This document shows positions 8,041 to 16,340 of a stretch of DNA of 64,000 nucleotides, piece after piece. This DNA is from Modestobacter sp. VKM Ac-2985 (GTDB taxonomy: Bacteria > Actinomycetota > Actinomycetes > Mycobacteriales > Geodermatophilaceae), in NCBI RefSeq assembly GCF_026967925.1, contig NZ_JAPVBI010000001.1, positions 1,855,882-1,919,881 on the forward strand, read 5' to 3'. The notes under the pieces are model-generated. The model saw only the letters and a list, made by a program, of their open reading frames with translations, was not told the DNA's origin and searched no databases. A program made the position numbers and the translations under genes. How positions within the stretch are numbered: position 1 is the first letter of the stretch; each line of letters begins with the position of its first letter.

Positions 8041-9246
8041 GTGGAGGACCTGCACCTGGGCTATGCGCTCGTCGGCAGCCTCGCGGTGGCCCTGGCCGCG
8101 CTGTCCAGCAAGATGCGCGAGCTGCCGTTCAGCGAGCCGTTGCTGGCGCTGGTGCTCGGGGTGGTCGTCGGCCCGCAGGTCCTGGGGCTGATCGAGGTGG
8201 CCGAGGCGACGCGGTCGACGTTGGTCGAGGAGACCGCGCGCGTGCTGCTCGCCGTGTCGCTGATCGGCGTGGCCCTGCGCTACCCGGTGCGCCGGCTGCG
8301 CCCGATCGTCACCCCGGCCGCGCTGCTGGTGACGGCCGGGATGGCCGGGATGGCGGTGCTCTCCGCCGGGCTGGCCTGGCTGGTGCTCGGCGTCCCGCTG
8401 GCGCTGGCGGCGCTCATCGGCGCCTGCATCACGCCCACCGATCCGGTGCTGGCCTCCAGCGTGGTCACCGGGGAGCCGGCCGAGGAGCACCTGCCGGCCC
8501 GCACCCGCCAGCTGCTGTCGGCCGAGTCGGGCACCAACGACGGGCTGGCGCTGCCGCTCGTGCTGCTGGGGATCGCCCTCGTGCTGGGGGACTCCCTGGG
8601 GCACGCCGCCCTGGACGGCGTCTACCAGGTGGTCGTCGCCGTGGTCGTCGGCACCGTGGTCGGGTGGATCGCCGGGCGTGCGGTCAGCTTCGCGATCAGC
8701 CGCAACGACGTCTCCGAAGGCGCCTCGCTGGTGTTCACGCTGGTCCTGGCCATCGCGGTCCTCGGCATCGCCCGGATCGCCAACGCCGACGGCATCCTCG
8801 CGGTCTTCGTCGCCGGGCTGGCCTACAACGTCGCCGTCGGGCAGGACGAGGTCGGCCCGCAGAACACCATCGACGAAGGCGTCAACCGGTACCTGGTGCT
8901 CCCGCTGTTCCTGCTGCTGGGCATCCTGCTGCCCTGGTCGGCCTGGGCGGACCTCGGCTGGACGGCGCTGGTCTTCCCGGTGGCCGTGCTGCTGCTCCGG
9001 CGTCCCCCCGTGCTGCTCGCGCTGATGCGGCCGCTGGGGCTGCAGCTGCGGGACGCGGTGTTCCTGGGCTGGTTCGGGCCGATCGGGGTGAGCGCGCTGT
9101 TCTACCTGACCTTCAGCGAGGAGGAGGGCGTGACCGATCCCCGGCTGTGGGCGGCGGGCACCCTGGTGGTCGCGGCCAGCACGGTCGCACACGGGATCAC
9201 CTCGGCACCCGGCCGCCGGATCTACCGCCGGGTGGCGGGCACCTGA
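8041..9246 (+). CDS. Cation:proton antiporter (CPA1/NhaP type)
   Basis: A 401-residue multi-helix membrane protein with the monovalent cation:proton antiporter hallmarks: ITPTDPVLASSVVTGEP near residue 130, where TDP marks the ion-binding unwound helix, and AESGTNDGLALP near residue 160, where ND carries the conserved ion-binding acid. It is shorter than the long NhaP2 proteins and lacks a C-terminal TrkA domain. GTG 8041 directly follows a purine-rich GGGGGAGGGGGA ribosome-binding site. It probably exchanges Na+ or K+ for H+ for pH and salt homeostasis; the cation cannot be read from the sequence. Confidence 0.88.
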   Translation: MEDLHLGYALVGSLAVALAALSSKMRELPFSEPLLALVLGVVVGPQVLGLIEVAEATRSTLVEETARVLLAVSLIGVALRYPVRRLRPIVTPAALLVTAGMAGMAVLSAGLAWLVLGVPLALAALIGACITPTDPVLASSVVTGEPAEEHLPARTRQLLSAESGTNDGLALPLVLLGIALVLGDSLGHAALDGVYQVVVAVVVGTVVGWIAGRAVSFAISRNDVSEGASLVFTLVLAIAVLGIARIANADGILAVFVAGLAYNVAVGQDEVGPQNTIDEGVNRYLVLPLFLLLGILLPWSAWADLGWTALVFPVAVLLLRRPPVLLALMRPLGLQLRDAVFLGWFGPIGVSALFYLTFSEEEGVTDPRLWAAGTLVVAASTVAHGITSAPGRRIYRRVAGT

Positions 9247-9302
9247 TCGTTGCCGCCTGCACTCACCCTGCGGATGATCACCACTGCCGGTAGGCATGCG
9301 GC

Positions 9303-10352
9303 ATGACGGTGATCGGCTTCCACAACTCCCACGAGCAGGTGCACCCCAGCGACCTGCTCCGCGCGGTGCAGCACGCCGAGCAGGTGGGCTTCACCGCGGC
9401 GATGTGCTCCGACCACCTCGAGCCGTGGAACCCACGGCAGGGCGAGTCGGGGTTCGCCTGGTCCTGGCTGGGCGCGGCCATGGCGACCACCGGGCTGCCG
9501 TTCGGGGCGGTCAACGCCCCCGGGCAGCGCTACCACCCGGTGATCATCGCCCAGGCGATCGCGACCCTGGGCTCGATGTTCCCCGGCCGGTTCTGGGTCG
9601 CGCTGGGCTCCGGTGAGGCGATGAACGAGCACATCACCGGGCACGTCTGGCCGCGCAAGGAGCTGCGCGACGCGCGGCTGCGCGAGTGCGTGGACATCAT
9701 CCGGGCGCTGCTGGCCGGTGAGGAGGTCAGCCACGACGGGCTGGTCACCGTCGACCGGGCCCGGATCTGGACCCTGCCCGAGCAGCAGCCGGCGCTCATC
9801 GCCCCGGCCGTGACGGCGAAGACCGCCGCCCGGCACGCCGAGTGGGCCGACGGCCTGGTCACCATCAACCAGCCGCACGACGTGCTGCGCGAGGTCATCG
9901 CCGCCTACCGGGACGCCGGCGGCCAGGGGACGCTCGCCATCCAGGTGCACGTCTCCTGGGACCCCGACCACGACCGCGCCGTCGCGCTGGCCCACGACCA
10001 GTGGCGCAGCAACGTCTTCCCGCCGCCGCTGTGCTGGGACCTGGACAGCACCACGGCCTTCGACCAGGCCAGCGCGCACGTCAGCCCGGAGGCCGTGGGG
10101 GAGTCGGTCCGCATCTCCAGCGACCTGGCCCAGCACGCGGCCTGGATCCAGGAGTACGTGGACCTCGGGTTCGACCAGGTCCACCTGCACCACGTGCCCA
10201 AGGAGCAGCTGCCCTTCCTGGACGCCTTCGGGGAGCACGTCCTGCCCCAGCTGGACGTCACCGCACCGGCCCCCGCGGTCGCGATCGACCCACCCGGCCC
10301 GGTCGAGCCCCGCCGCCCGGCGCAGGCCCCCGAGCCCGCGATCCTGGACTGA
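9303..10352 (+). CDS. LLM-class flavin-dependent oxidoreductase (TIGR03885-like)
   Basis: A 349-residue luciferase-like TIM-barrel protein. MTVIGFHNSHEQVHPSDLLR opens the first strand, AVQHAEQVGFTAAMCSDHLEPWNP is the family loop, and FWVALGSGEAMNEHITG sits at the cofactor face. It resembles the group described as probable non-F420 flavin oxidoreductases; FMN versus F420 is not certain. The C-terminal 30 residues are Pro/Ala-rich. The stop lies 12 bp before the next gene, a GH13 glucosyl enzyme, so the two form an operon, an association that suggests a linked carbohydrate or stress role (inference). Confidence 0.8.
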   Translation: MTVIGFHNSHEQVHPSDLLRAVQHAEQVGFTAAMCSDHLEPWNPRQGESGFAWSWLGAAMATTGLPFGAVNAPGQRYHPVIIAQAIATLGSMFPGRFWVALGSGEAMNEHITGHVWPRKELRDARLRECVDIIRALLAGEEVSHDGLVTVDRARIWTLPEQQPALIAPAVTAKTAARHAEWADGLVTINQPHDVLREVIAAYRDAGGQGTLAIQVHVSWDPDHDRAVALAHDQWRSNVFPPPLCWDLDSTTAFDQASAHVSPEAVGESVRISSDLAQHAAWIQEYVDLGFDQVHLHHVPKEQLPFLDAFGEHVLPQLDVTAPAPAVAIDPPGPVEPRRPAQAPEPAILD

Positions 10353-10364
10353 GGAGCGTCACCG

Positions 10365-12044
10365 ATGCGGATCACCGACACCTCGGACCTGTGGTGGAAG
10401 AACGCCGTCGTCTACTGCCTGGACGTCGAGACGTTCATGGACTGGAACAGCGACGGGGTCGGCGACCTCGAGGGGCTGGCCCAGCGGCTGGACCACCTGG
10501 CCGACCTCGGCATCACCTGCCTGTGGCTGATGCCCTTCTACCCGACCGCCGGGCGGGACGACGGCTACGACATCACCGACTACTACGCCGTCGACCCCCG
10601 GCTGGGCACCCTCGGCGACCTGGTCGAGATGATCCGGACCGCGAACGACCGCGGCATGCGGGTGATCGCGGACCTGGTGGTCAACCACACCTCCGACCAG
10701 CACCCCTGGTTCCAGTCGGCGAAGGCCAGCACGGACTCCCCGTACCGGGACTTCTACGTGTGGCGGGAGGACGAGCCCCCGGACACCTCGGGCCAGGTGG
10801 TCTTCCCCGACGCCGAGGAGGGCATCTGGACGCACAGCCCGGAGACGGACACGTGGTACCTGCACCGCTTCTACGCCGAGCAGCCCGACCTCGACGTCAC
10901 CAACCCCCGGGTCCGGGACGAGATCGCCAAGATCATGGGCTTCTGGCTCCAGCTGGGGCTGGCCGGCTTCCGGGTCGACGCCGTCCCGTTCCTGCTGGAG
11001 ACCGCCGGGGTGGACGAGGACTCCGCCGCGCACTTCCCCGACCCGCACGAGTACCTGCGCGCGCTGCGCGCCTTCCTCGGCCGGCGGACCGGCTCGGGGG
11101 TGCTGCTGGGTGAGGTGAACCTGCCGTTCGAGCAGCAGGCCGAGTTCTTCGGCGGCCAGGACGGCGACGAGCTGACCATGCAGTTCGACTTCAACACGAT
11201 GCAGCAGATGTACCTGTCGCTGGCCCGTGGGGACGCCGGTGCGCTGGCCGCCTCCCTCGCCGCCCGCCCGGAGATCTCCCCGGACAGCCAGTGGGGCACG
11301 TTCGTCCGCAACCACGACGAGCTGACCCTGGACAAGCTCGGTGACGACGAGCGCGCCGAGGTGTTCGCCGCCTTCGGCCCGGAGGAGGAGATGCAGGTCT
11401 ACGACCGGGGCCTGATCCGCCGGCTGCCGCCGATGCTGGCCGGTGACCCCCGGCGGGTCCGGATGGTCTACAGCCTGCTGTTCTCCCTCCCCGGCACCCC
11501 GGTGCTCTTCTACGGCGAGGAGATCGGGATGGGGGAGGACCTCTCGGCCGGCAGCCGGCTGTCGGTGCGCACCCCGATGCAGTGGACCAGCGGCGCCAAC
11601 GGCGGGTTCTCCGACGCGCCGGCGAAGGAGCTGACCCGGCCGGTCGTCGACGGTGGCTTCGCCCCCGAGTTCGTCAACGTCGCCGACCAGCGCCGGGACC
11701 CGGACTCGCTGCTGTCGTTCATGAAGCTGCTCATCCGCCGCTACCGGGAGTCGCCGGAGCTCGGCTGGGGCGGGTTCCAGCTGCTGGAGCAGCCGCACGC
11801 CGCCGTCCTGGCGCACCTGTGCACCTGGGACGACGGAGCCCTGGTCGCGGTGCACAACCTCGGTGCCGAGCCGCTCTCGGTGCCGGTCACGGTGCCCGGC
11901 TGCGGGGCCGGTCACCGGCTGGAGGACCTGCTCACCGCGGGCGGCGCCCAGCTGGCCGACGACGGCTCGGTCGAGCTTGCGCTGGAGGGCTACGGCTACC
12001 GCTGGCTGCGGGTGGTCGCCGAGGACAGCCGCCGGATCCTGTAG
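10365..12044 (+). CDS. GH13 alpha-amylase family enzyme, trehalose synthase-like
   Basis: A 559-residue cytosolic GH13 protein with no signal peptide. Conserved regions appear in order: DLVVNHTSDQHPW near residue 104, GFRVDAVPF near 205 with the Asp nucleophile, GEVNLP near 249 with the Glu acid, and NHDE near 316 with the transition-state Asp. The start (LWWKNAVVYCLDVETFMDWN) resembles trehalose synthase (maltose-trehalose isomerase), but the protein lacks the maltokinase domain and the second residue set that would prove that activity. A GAGGAG site precedes the ATG. It is co-transcribed with the upstream LLM oxidoreductase. Confidence 0.85.
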   Translation: MRITDTSDLWWKNAVVYCLDVETFMDWNSDGVGDLEGLAQRLDHLADLGITCLWLMPFYPTAGRDDGYDITDYYAVDPRLGTLGDLVEMIRTANDRGMRVIADLVVNHTSDQHPWFQSAKASTDSPYRDFYVWREDEPPDTSGQVVFPDAEEGIWTHSPETDTWYLHRFYAEQPDLDVTNPRVRDEIAKIMGFWLQLGLAGFRVDAVPFLLETAGVDEDSAAHFPDPHEYLRALRAFLGRRTGSGVLLGEVNLPFEQQAEFFGGQDGDELTMQFDFNTMQQMYLSLARGDAGALAASLAARPEISPDSQWGTFVRNHDELTLDKLGDDERAEVFAAFGPEEEMQVYDRGLIRRLPPMLAGDPRRVRMVYSLLFSLPGTPVLFYGEEIGMGEDLSAGSRLSVRTPMQWTSGANGGFSDAPAKELTRPVVDGGFAPEFVNVADQRRDPDSLLSFMKLLIRRYRESPELGWGGFQLLEQPHAAVLAHLCTWDDGALVAVHNLGAEPLSVPVTVPGCGAGHRLEDLLTAGGAQLADDGSVELALEGYGYRWLRVVAEDSRRIL

Positions 12045-12199
12045 CTGATGCTGTGGTCTGCAGCTGACGCTGTGGCCTCACGGGATCACGGTGGGTCACT
12101 CCCCGCCGTGGTCCCGCGTGTCCCACCCGCCACACCCCGGCACCTGCGCAGCTTCGTCGGGGGGCGCACCTACCGTCCGCACCCGAGGTGATCACACAG

Positions 12200-12868
12200 A
12201 TGAGCGACGAGCAGGACGTGCGGGCGGCCGGGACGGTCGACCGGGGACGACGGACGGAGACCGGGTCGACGGCGGCGGTGGTGCCCGACCAGCGGACGCA
12301 GGGCGAGCCGGAGGCACCGCCGACGGTGCCGGATGCGGCCCCGCCGGCGGCTCCGGCGGAGGAGAGACCGGACGGGGTGCCCGCGGGAGCATCGGTCCCG
12401 GCGCCCGCCGCGGACGGCGAGCCCGACCCGCGGGAGGATGCGGCCGGGGAGCTGCCGGCCGCTCCACACCCGACCGCGCCGGTCGGCTTCCGGCCACGGC
12501 CGCGGATGCCCCGGCGCGGGGGCCCGATGGTGCGGATGGGCCCGTGGGCACCGGTGGCCGGCGCGGGGCTCGGCCTGCTGCTGGGCCTGGTGGTCGTGCT
12601 CTTCCTGGCGCCGGCGGTGGACACGTTCGACCAGCGGCTGTCCCTGGTGTTCGTCGTCCTCGGGCTGACCCTGCTGGGCGCCGGCGGCACCCTGCTGGCC
12701 GATGAGGTCCGGCTCCTCCGTCGCGGTGCCCAGGCCGCCGAGGTGCGGGCGTCGAACGCGGGGGTGATCGCCGGCCTGCTCAACGGTCTCACCCCGGCCC
12801 GGCTGCTGATCACCGCGAGCGCCTTCGTGCTCCTGCTCAGCGCCTACGTCACCAACGGCGGGGTCTGA
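12200..12868 (+). CDS. Hypothetical membrane protein with acidic/proline-rich N-terminus
   Basis: About 222 residues from the ATG at 12200, preceded by GAGGTGATC; a GTG 12 bp upstream is the alternative. The first 110 residues are low-complexity Pro/Ala/Glu with a basic RPRPRMPRRG stretch before the membrane. Three hydrophobic segments follow: WAPVAGAGLGLLLGLVVVLF, LSLVFVVLGLTLLGAGGTLL and ARLLITASAFVLLLSAYVTN. No catalytic motif is visible and I do not recognise the family. A TACCGT at 12171-12176 could be the -10 of its promoter. The 155 bp before it hold nothing else I can identify. Confidence 0.7.
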   Translation: MSDEQDVRAAGTVDRGRRTETGSTAAVVPDQRTQGEPEAPPTVPDAAPPAAPAEERPDGVPAGASVPAPAADGEPDPREDAAGELPAAPHPTAPVGFRPRPRMPRRGGPMVRMGPWAPVAGAGLGLLLGLVVVLFLAPAVDTFDQRLSLVFVVLGLTLLGAGGTLLADEVRLLRRGAQAAEVRASNAGVIAGLLNGLTPARLLITASAFVLLLSAYVTNGGV

Positions 12869-12891
12869 CCCTCGGCTCGAGCCGGGTGCGG

Positions 12892-12952
12892 CCGGTCAGC
12901 TCTGCCCCCGCTGACCGGGCCGCGCCCGGGCCGGGCCCCCGACCGGCCCGGG
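12892..12952. terminator. Double hairpin between convergent genes
   Basis: Two perfect stems lie in the convergent gap: CCGGTCAGC (12892-12900) with GCTGACCGG (12910-12918), and CCCGGGCCGG (12925-12934) with CCGGCCCGGG (12943-12952). They probably terminate transcription from both sides. No T tracts are present. Confidence 0.6.
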
Positions 12953-13435
12953 TCAGCCGGCGAGCAGGGCGTCGAGACGTCGGTAGCCCTCCCGCACCCC
13001 GCTCTCCATGCCGCTGGCCAGGAAGGCGTCCCGGTCGGCGAAGGAGTCGACCAGTGAGGTCGCGACCAGTCGGGTGCGCCCGCCGGGCAGCTCCGCCAGC
13101 ACGAGCTTCTCCAGGGCCACACCGTCGGGCATCCCCTCGAAGGTGAAGGTCTGCACGATGAGCTCGGCCGGGCGGACCTCGTGGAAGCAGCCGTGGAAGC
13201 CGTACTCGACGCCGTCCTGCACGTGCACGTACCGGTAGGAGCCGCCGGTGCGGCAGTCGTGGTGCTCGATCCGGGCCTGCATGTCGCGGGGGCCCTGCCA
13301 CTGCACGACGAGGTCGGGGTCGGTGTGCGCCCGGAAGACCTTCTCCCGGGGTGCGTCGAACTCGAGGGTGATCCGGACCAGCGGGACGTCGGGGTCGGCG
13401 ACGATCTGGGTCTGTGGCGCGTCGGTGGTGGTCAT
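12953..13435 (-). CDS. SRPBCC family protein (AHSA1-like)
   Basis: A 160-residue START/Bet v1-fold protein of the activator-of-Hsp90 homologue group. Typical features are LVRITLEFDAPREKVFRAHTDPDLVVQW at the N-terminus, GGSYRYVH in the middle strand and a C-terminal helix ending GYRRLDALLAG. Its ATG overlaps the stop of the ArsR-type gene by 4 bp. ArsR-AHSA1 pairs are common in actinobacteria. The function of these SRPBCC proteins is usually unknown; binding of a small hydrophobic ligand is the family expectation. Confidence 0.85.
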   Translation of the reverse strand: MTTTDAPQTQIVADPDVPLVRITLEFDAPREKVFRAHTDPDLVVQWQGPRDMQARIEHHDCRTGGSYRYVHVQDGVEYGFHGCFHEVRPAELIVQTFTFEGMPDGVALEKLVLAELPGGRTRLVATSLVDSFADRDAFLASGMESGVREGYRRLDALLAG

Positions 13436-13797
13436 GTCGGGGGGCCTTCCGGTGTGGGTGGCATGGGTGGGACGTCGTCCGGCAGCGCGGCGAGGACGTC
13501 GTCGAGCCGGCGGTAGCGCTCCTCGGCCTGGCGCCGGTAGCGCTCGATCCACGTCGTCATCAGGTCGAAGACCTGCGCCTCCAGGTGCACCGGGCGGCGC
13601 TGGGCCTCCCGGCTGCGGCTGACGAGGCCGGCGTCCTCGAGCACCTTCAGGTGCTTGGACACCGCCTGCAGGCTCACGTCGTAGGGGGCGGCGAGCTCGT
13701 TGACCGTGGCGTCGCCGACGGCGAGCCGGGCCACCATGTCCCGTCGGGTGGGGTCGGCCAGTGCCGAGAACACCTGGGACAGGGCATCTGCCGCCAC
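13432..13797 (-). CDS. ArsR/SmtB family transcriptional regulator
   Basis: A 121-residue winged-helix repressor. The start is GTG 13797, chosen because AGGAGG (13802-13807 on the complement) lies right before it and because the upstream ATG falls inside the operator. QVFSALADPTRRDMVARL opens the domain, VSLQAVSKHLKVLEDAGLV is the recognition helix, and RSREAQRRPVHLE is the wing. No metal-binding CxC or His cluster is visible, so it is probably of the SdpR-like, non-metal class. It is the first gene of a two-gene operon with the AHSA1 protein and is likely autoregulated through the two dyads just upstream. Confidence 0.88.
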   Translation of the reverse strand: MAADALSQVFSALADPTRRDMVARLAVGDATVNELAAPYDVSLQAVSKHLKVLEDAGLVSRSREAQRRPVHLEAQVFDLMTTWIERYRRQAEERYRRLDDVLAALPDDVPPMPPTPEGPPT

Positions 13798-13807
13798 GGC
13801 ACCTCCT

Positions 13808-13879
13808 CTCGTTGTCAACCGACTGGTTGACAACGAGGGTGGTCCTGGTCGGGATCCTTGTCAACCAGCTGGTTGAGAA
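13808..13879 (-). promoter_or_regulatory. Two tandem dyad operators for the ArsR-type repressor
   Basis: Operator 1 has perfect 13-bp arms, CTCGTTGTCAACC (13808-13820) and GGTTGACAACGAG (13825-13837), around a GACT spacer. Operator 2 (13858-13879) repeats the core TTGTCAACC, AGCT, GGTTGAGAA with one arm mismatch. Centres are about 46 bp apart. Operator 1 abuts the ribosome-binding site of the repressor gene, so binding would block promoter clearance or translation. Confidence 0.75.
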
Positions 13880-13910
13880 AGCTGAGCGGGCGTCGTGCTG
13901 CCGGGTGCGC

Positions 13911-14657
13911 TCAGGTGCCGGTGCCCGCGGTCCGCAGCTCGGCCAGCGACAGCCGGCCGGTCACGAGGTCGTCGGCGACGTCGTCCACGACCCGGTCGGT
14001 GGCGAAGGCGTGCGCCCGGAGGACGGCCAGTGCGTCGGCGGTGTCCAGGCCCAGGGCGACGTTCACCATGCCGGTCGCCTGCCAGACCCTCGCCCGGCTC
14101 GACGCGTCCGGCGTGTCCCACCAACTGCGTCGGGCCTCCGTCAGCGGGGCGCCGGTCACGGTGGCGGCCATGGCCCGGGTCAGGGTCTCGGTCACCTGCG
14201 CGACGTCGCCCCGGTCGGTGGCCGACAGCGAGGCCAGGTCACGCACCCAGAGGTCGAGGACGACCAGGGGTCCCAGGGGTGGCGGCAACGGCACGGACAG
14301 GACGCCGCGGAACGGCGTCTCGCCGACCAGCGCGCCGTGCAGGTCCGGCCAGTTCCGGGCGATGTCCGCCGTGTCGAAGGCGATGGCGTGGCCGTCGTCG
14401 TGCGCGCGCAGGCAGGGACCTTCGCCGTGGGTGAACTGCAGGCGTTCGGCCCGGGAGGTCGTCGGGTCGCTGGCGCCGATCGGCGTCCGCCGGCCGTGCA
14501 CGTCGTGGATGCTCAGACCCGCCCCGTCGACGGGCAGGGCGGCCACACAGGCCTGGGCCAGCCGGACGCCGAGCAGCTCCGGCCCGCGCAGCTCGGGTGG
14601 GGGCAGCTGACCGAGTGCAGCGCTGAACCGCTGTGACGCAGGGGTGGGGCCGTCCAT
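13911..14657 (-). CDS. GAF-ANTAR regulatory protein
   Basis: A 248-residue protein with a GAF domain at about residues 25-165 (LSIHDVHGRRTPIGASD; LQFTHGEGPCL, the usual GEGPC signature of actinobacterial GAF-ANTAR proteins; VLSVPL) and a C-terminal ANTAR RNA-binding domain at about 190-240 (RARVWQATGMVNVALGLDTA, then AHAFATDRVVDDVADDLV). ANTAR proteins prevent termination by binding paired hairpins in nascent RNA. AGGAGC precedes the ATG. There is no adjacent histidine kinase; its RNA targets are unknown and I found no convincing dual-hexaloop site nearby. Confidence 0.85.
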   Translation of the reverse strand: MDGPTPASQRFSAALGQLPPPELRGPELLGVRLAQACVAALPVDGAGLSIHDVHGRRTPIGASDPTTSRAERLQFTHGEGPCLRAHDDGHAIAFDTADIARNWPDLHGALVGETPFRGVLSVPLPPPLGPLVVLDLWVRDLASLSATDRGDVAQVTETLTRAMAATVTGAPLTEARRSWWDTPDASSRARVWQATGMVNVALGLDTADALAVLRAHAFATDRVVDDVADDLVTGRLSLAELRTAGTGT

Positions 14658-14735
14658 GGTTGCTCCTGTCCGAGGGCGCGGGGCCGCGCCCGGCCAGCCT
14701 GGCGGCCGGAACGGCGGTGCACCACCGGAGCGCGC

Positions 14736-15500
14736 TCAGCCGAAGGCGTCCAGCCCGAGGTGGACGGCGAGGGCCAGGCCGGCCACGGCGATGAGCCGGC
14801 GCAGCGGGGTCTGCGGCACCCGGCGCACCACCCGTGGGCCGAGCCGGCCGCCGAGCAGGAAGCCGATGGCCAGGGGGAGCGCGGCGAGCCACGCGACGTC
14901 GGCGAAGACGGCGTAGCCCAGTGCGGCCACCCCGTTGGCCAGGCCCAGGACGACGTTCTTCAGCGCGTTGCTGCGCGGCACGCCCTCGCCGGTGACCAGC
15001 AGGTACACCGCCAGCAGGAGCACCCCGGCAGCAGCCCCGAAGTACCCGGCGTAGACGGAGGCGGCGAAGGTGCCCGCGACCAGGCTCCAGTGGTCCCGAG
15101 CCGCCGGCCCCGCCGCCCCGTCGGCGGCCAGCTCCCGGGGTGGCCGCTGGACCAGGATGGCGATGGCCGCTCCGGCGATGAGGACGGGCACCAGCTTCTC
15201 GAACGCCCCGCTCGGGGTGGACAGCAGCAGCACCGCCCCGACGACGCCGCCGAGCAGCCCGACGGGCCCCAGCCGGACCAACCGGGCGCGCTGACCGGTG
15301 AGCTCCGGCCGCGAGGCGCTCACCGCACCGACCCCGCTGAGCACCAGGGCGACGGTGTTGGTCACGTTGGCCGACACCGGTGACAGGCCGGTGGCCAGCA
15401 GCGCGGGGTAGCTGATCAGGGAGGCCAGGCCGGCGATGCTGCCGATCAGCCCGGCCCCCAGGCCGGCCAGCACGAGGAGCCCGAACTCCAGGGCGCTCAT
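14736..15500 (-). CDS. TSUP (TauE/SafE) family membrane carrier, second of a pair
   Basis: A 254-residue, roughly eight-helix inner-membrane protein of the TauE/SafE family, which moves sulfite, sulfoacetate or other sulfur-containing organic anions. The first helix pair has GAGLIGSIAGLASLISYPALLATGLSP and the repeat has YAGYFGAAAGVLLLAVYLL, with NALKNVVLGLANGVAAL between. Its ATG overlaps the preceding paralogue by 4 bp, so the two half-size carriers are made together and may form a heteromer. The sulfur substrate is not evident; no sulfur gene is adjacent. Confidence 0.85.
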   Translation of the reverse strand: MSALEFGLLVLAGLGAGLIGSIAGLASLISYPALLATGLSPVSANVTNTVALVLSGVGAVSASRPELTGQRARLVRLGPVGLLGGVVGAVLLLSTPSGAFEKLVPVLIAGAAIAILVQRPPRELAADGAAGPAARDHWSLVAGTFAASVYAGYFGAAAGVLLLAVYLLVTGEGVPRSNALKNVVLGLANGVAALGYAVFADVAWLAALPLAIGFLLGGRLGPRVVRRVPQTPLRRLIAVAGLALAVHLGLDAFG

Positions 15501-16285
15501 CGGCGCAGCAGCACCCAGATCGCGGTCACCCCGAGCACCACGATCGCGCTGCGCAGCAGCGCCGCGGGCAGCCGCCGGCCCAGCGTCGACCCGACGTACC
15601 CGCCGACCAGTGCACCGCCGGCCACCAGCGCGGCCGCGCCCCAGTCGATCCGCTCCGTCGCCACGATCACGTAGGCCAGCGCCGCCACGGCGTTGACGGC
15701 GAGGGTCAGCACGTTCTTGATCGCGTTGAGCCGGTGCAGCGGCTCGCGGAGCAGCAGGCCGAAGATGCCGATCTGCAGCACTCCCTGGCTGGCGGCGAAG
15801 TAGCCGCCGTAGGTGCCGGTCGTGTAGGCGCCGGCGAAGAGCGCAGCCAGCCGGCCGCGGCCGATCCCCTGCTCATCCTCGACCGTGCCCGCCCGGGCGC
15901 GCCGGGCAGCCAGCCGACGCTGCAGCAGGGGCTGGACGGCGACCAGCACGACGGCCAGCCCGACCAGCGCCGGCACGATCGCCTCGAAGGCCGAGGCGGG
16001 CAGGTGCAGCAGCAGGAAGGCGCCGGTGAGCGCACCCAGCACCGAGGCCGGCAGCAGCTGCAGCAGCAGCCGGCGTTGGCCGTGCAGCTCTCGCCGGTAG
16101 CCGATCGCGCCGGTCAGGTTGCCGGGCACCAGGCCCAGGGAGTTGGTGATGGTCGCCGTCACCGGGGGCAGCCCGACGGCCAGCAGCACGGGAAAGGTGA
16201 CCAGCGTGCCGGAGCCGACGACGGCGTTGATCCCGCCCGCGGCCAGTCCGGCGGCGGCCACCAGGACCATCTCCCACACCGTCAT
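15497..16285 (-). CDS. TSUP (TauE/SafE) family membrane carrier, first of a pair
   Basis: About 262 residues from the ATG at 16285; a GTG two codons upstream is equally possible. Family features match its partner: AAGGINAVVGSGTLVTFPVLLAVGLPP at the start, TYGGYFAASQGVLQIGI in the second half, and NAIKNVLTLAVNAVAALAY. A basic cytoplasmic loop (QRRLAARRARAG) divides the two four-helix halves. It is similar to but clearly diverged from the downstream gene, consistent with an old tandem duplication. Confidence 0.85.
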   Translation of the reverse strand: MTVWEMVLVAAAGLAAGGINAVVGSGTLVTFPVLLAVGLPPVTATITNSLGLVPGNLTGAIGYRRELHGQRRLLLQLLPASVLGALTGAFLLLHLPASAFEAIVPALVGLAVVLVAVQPLLQRRLAARRARAGTVEDEQGIGRGRLAALFAGAYTTGTYGGYFAASQGVLQIGIFGLLLREPLHRLNAIKNVLTLAVNAVAALAYVIVATERIDWGAAALVAGGALVGGYVGSTLGRRLPAALLRSAIVVLGVTAIWVLLRR

Positions 16286-16340
16286 GCCCACATCGGCGCG
16301 AGGGTGTCACAGTGGTCTGGTGTGAGGCCGCGCACGGCGG

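Noticed and set aside
12333..12668. Arg-rich small frames near 12.3 kb as genes
   Set aside because: They overlap the membrane protein gene in other frames and show no ribosome-binding site or hydrophobic pattern.
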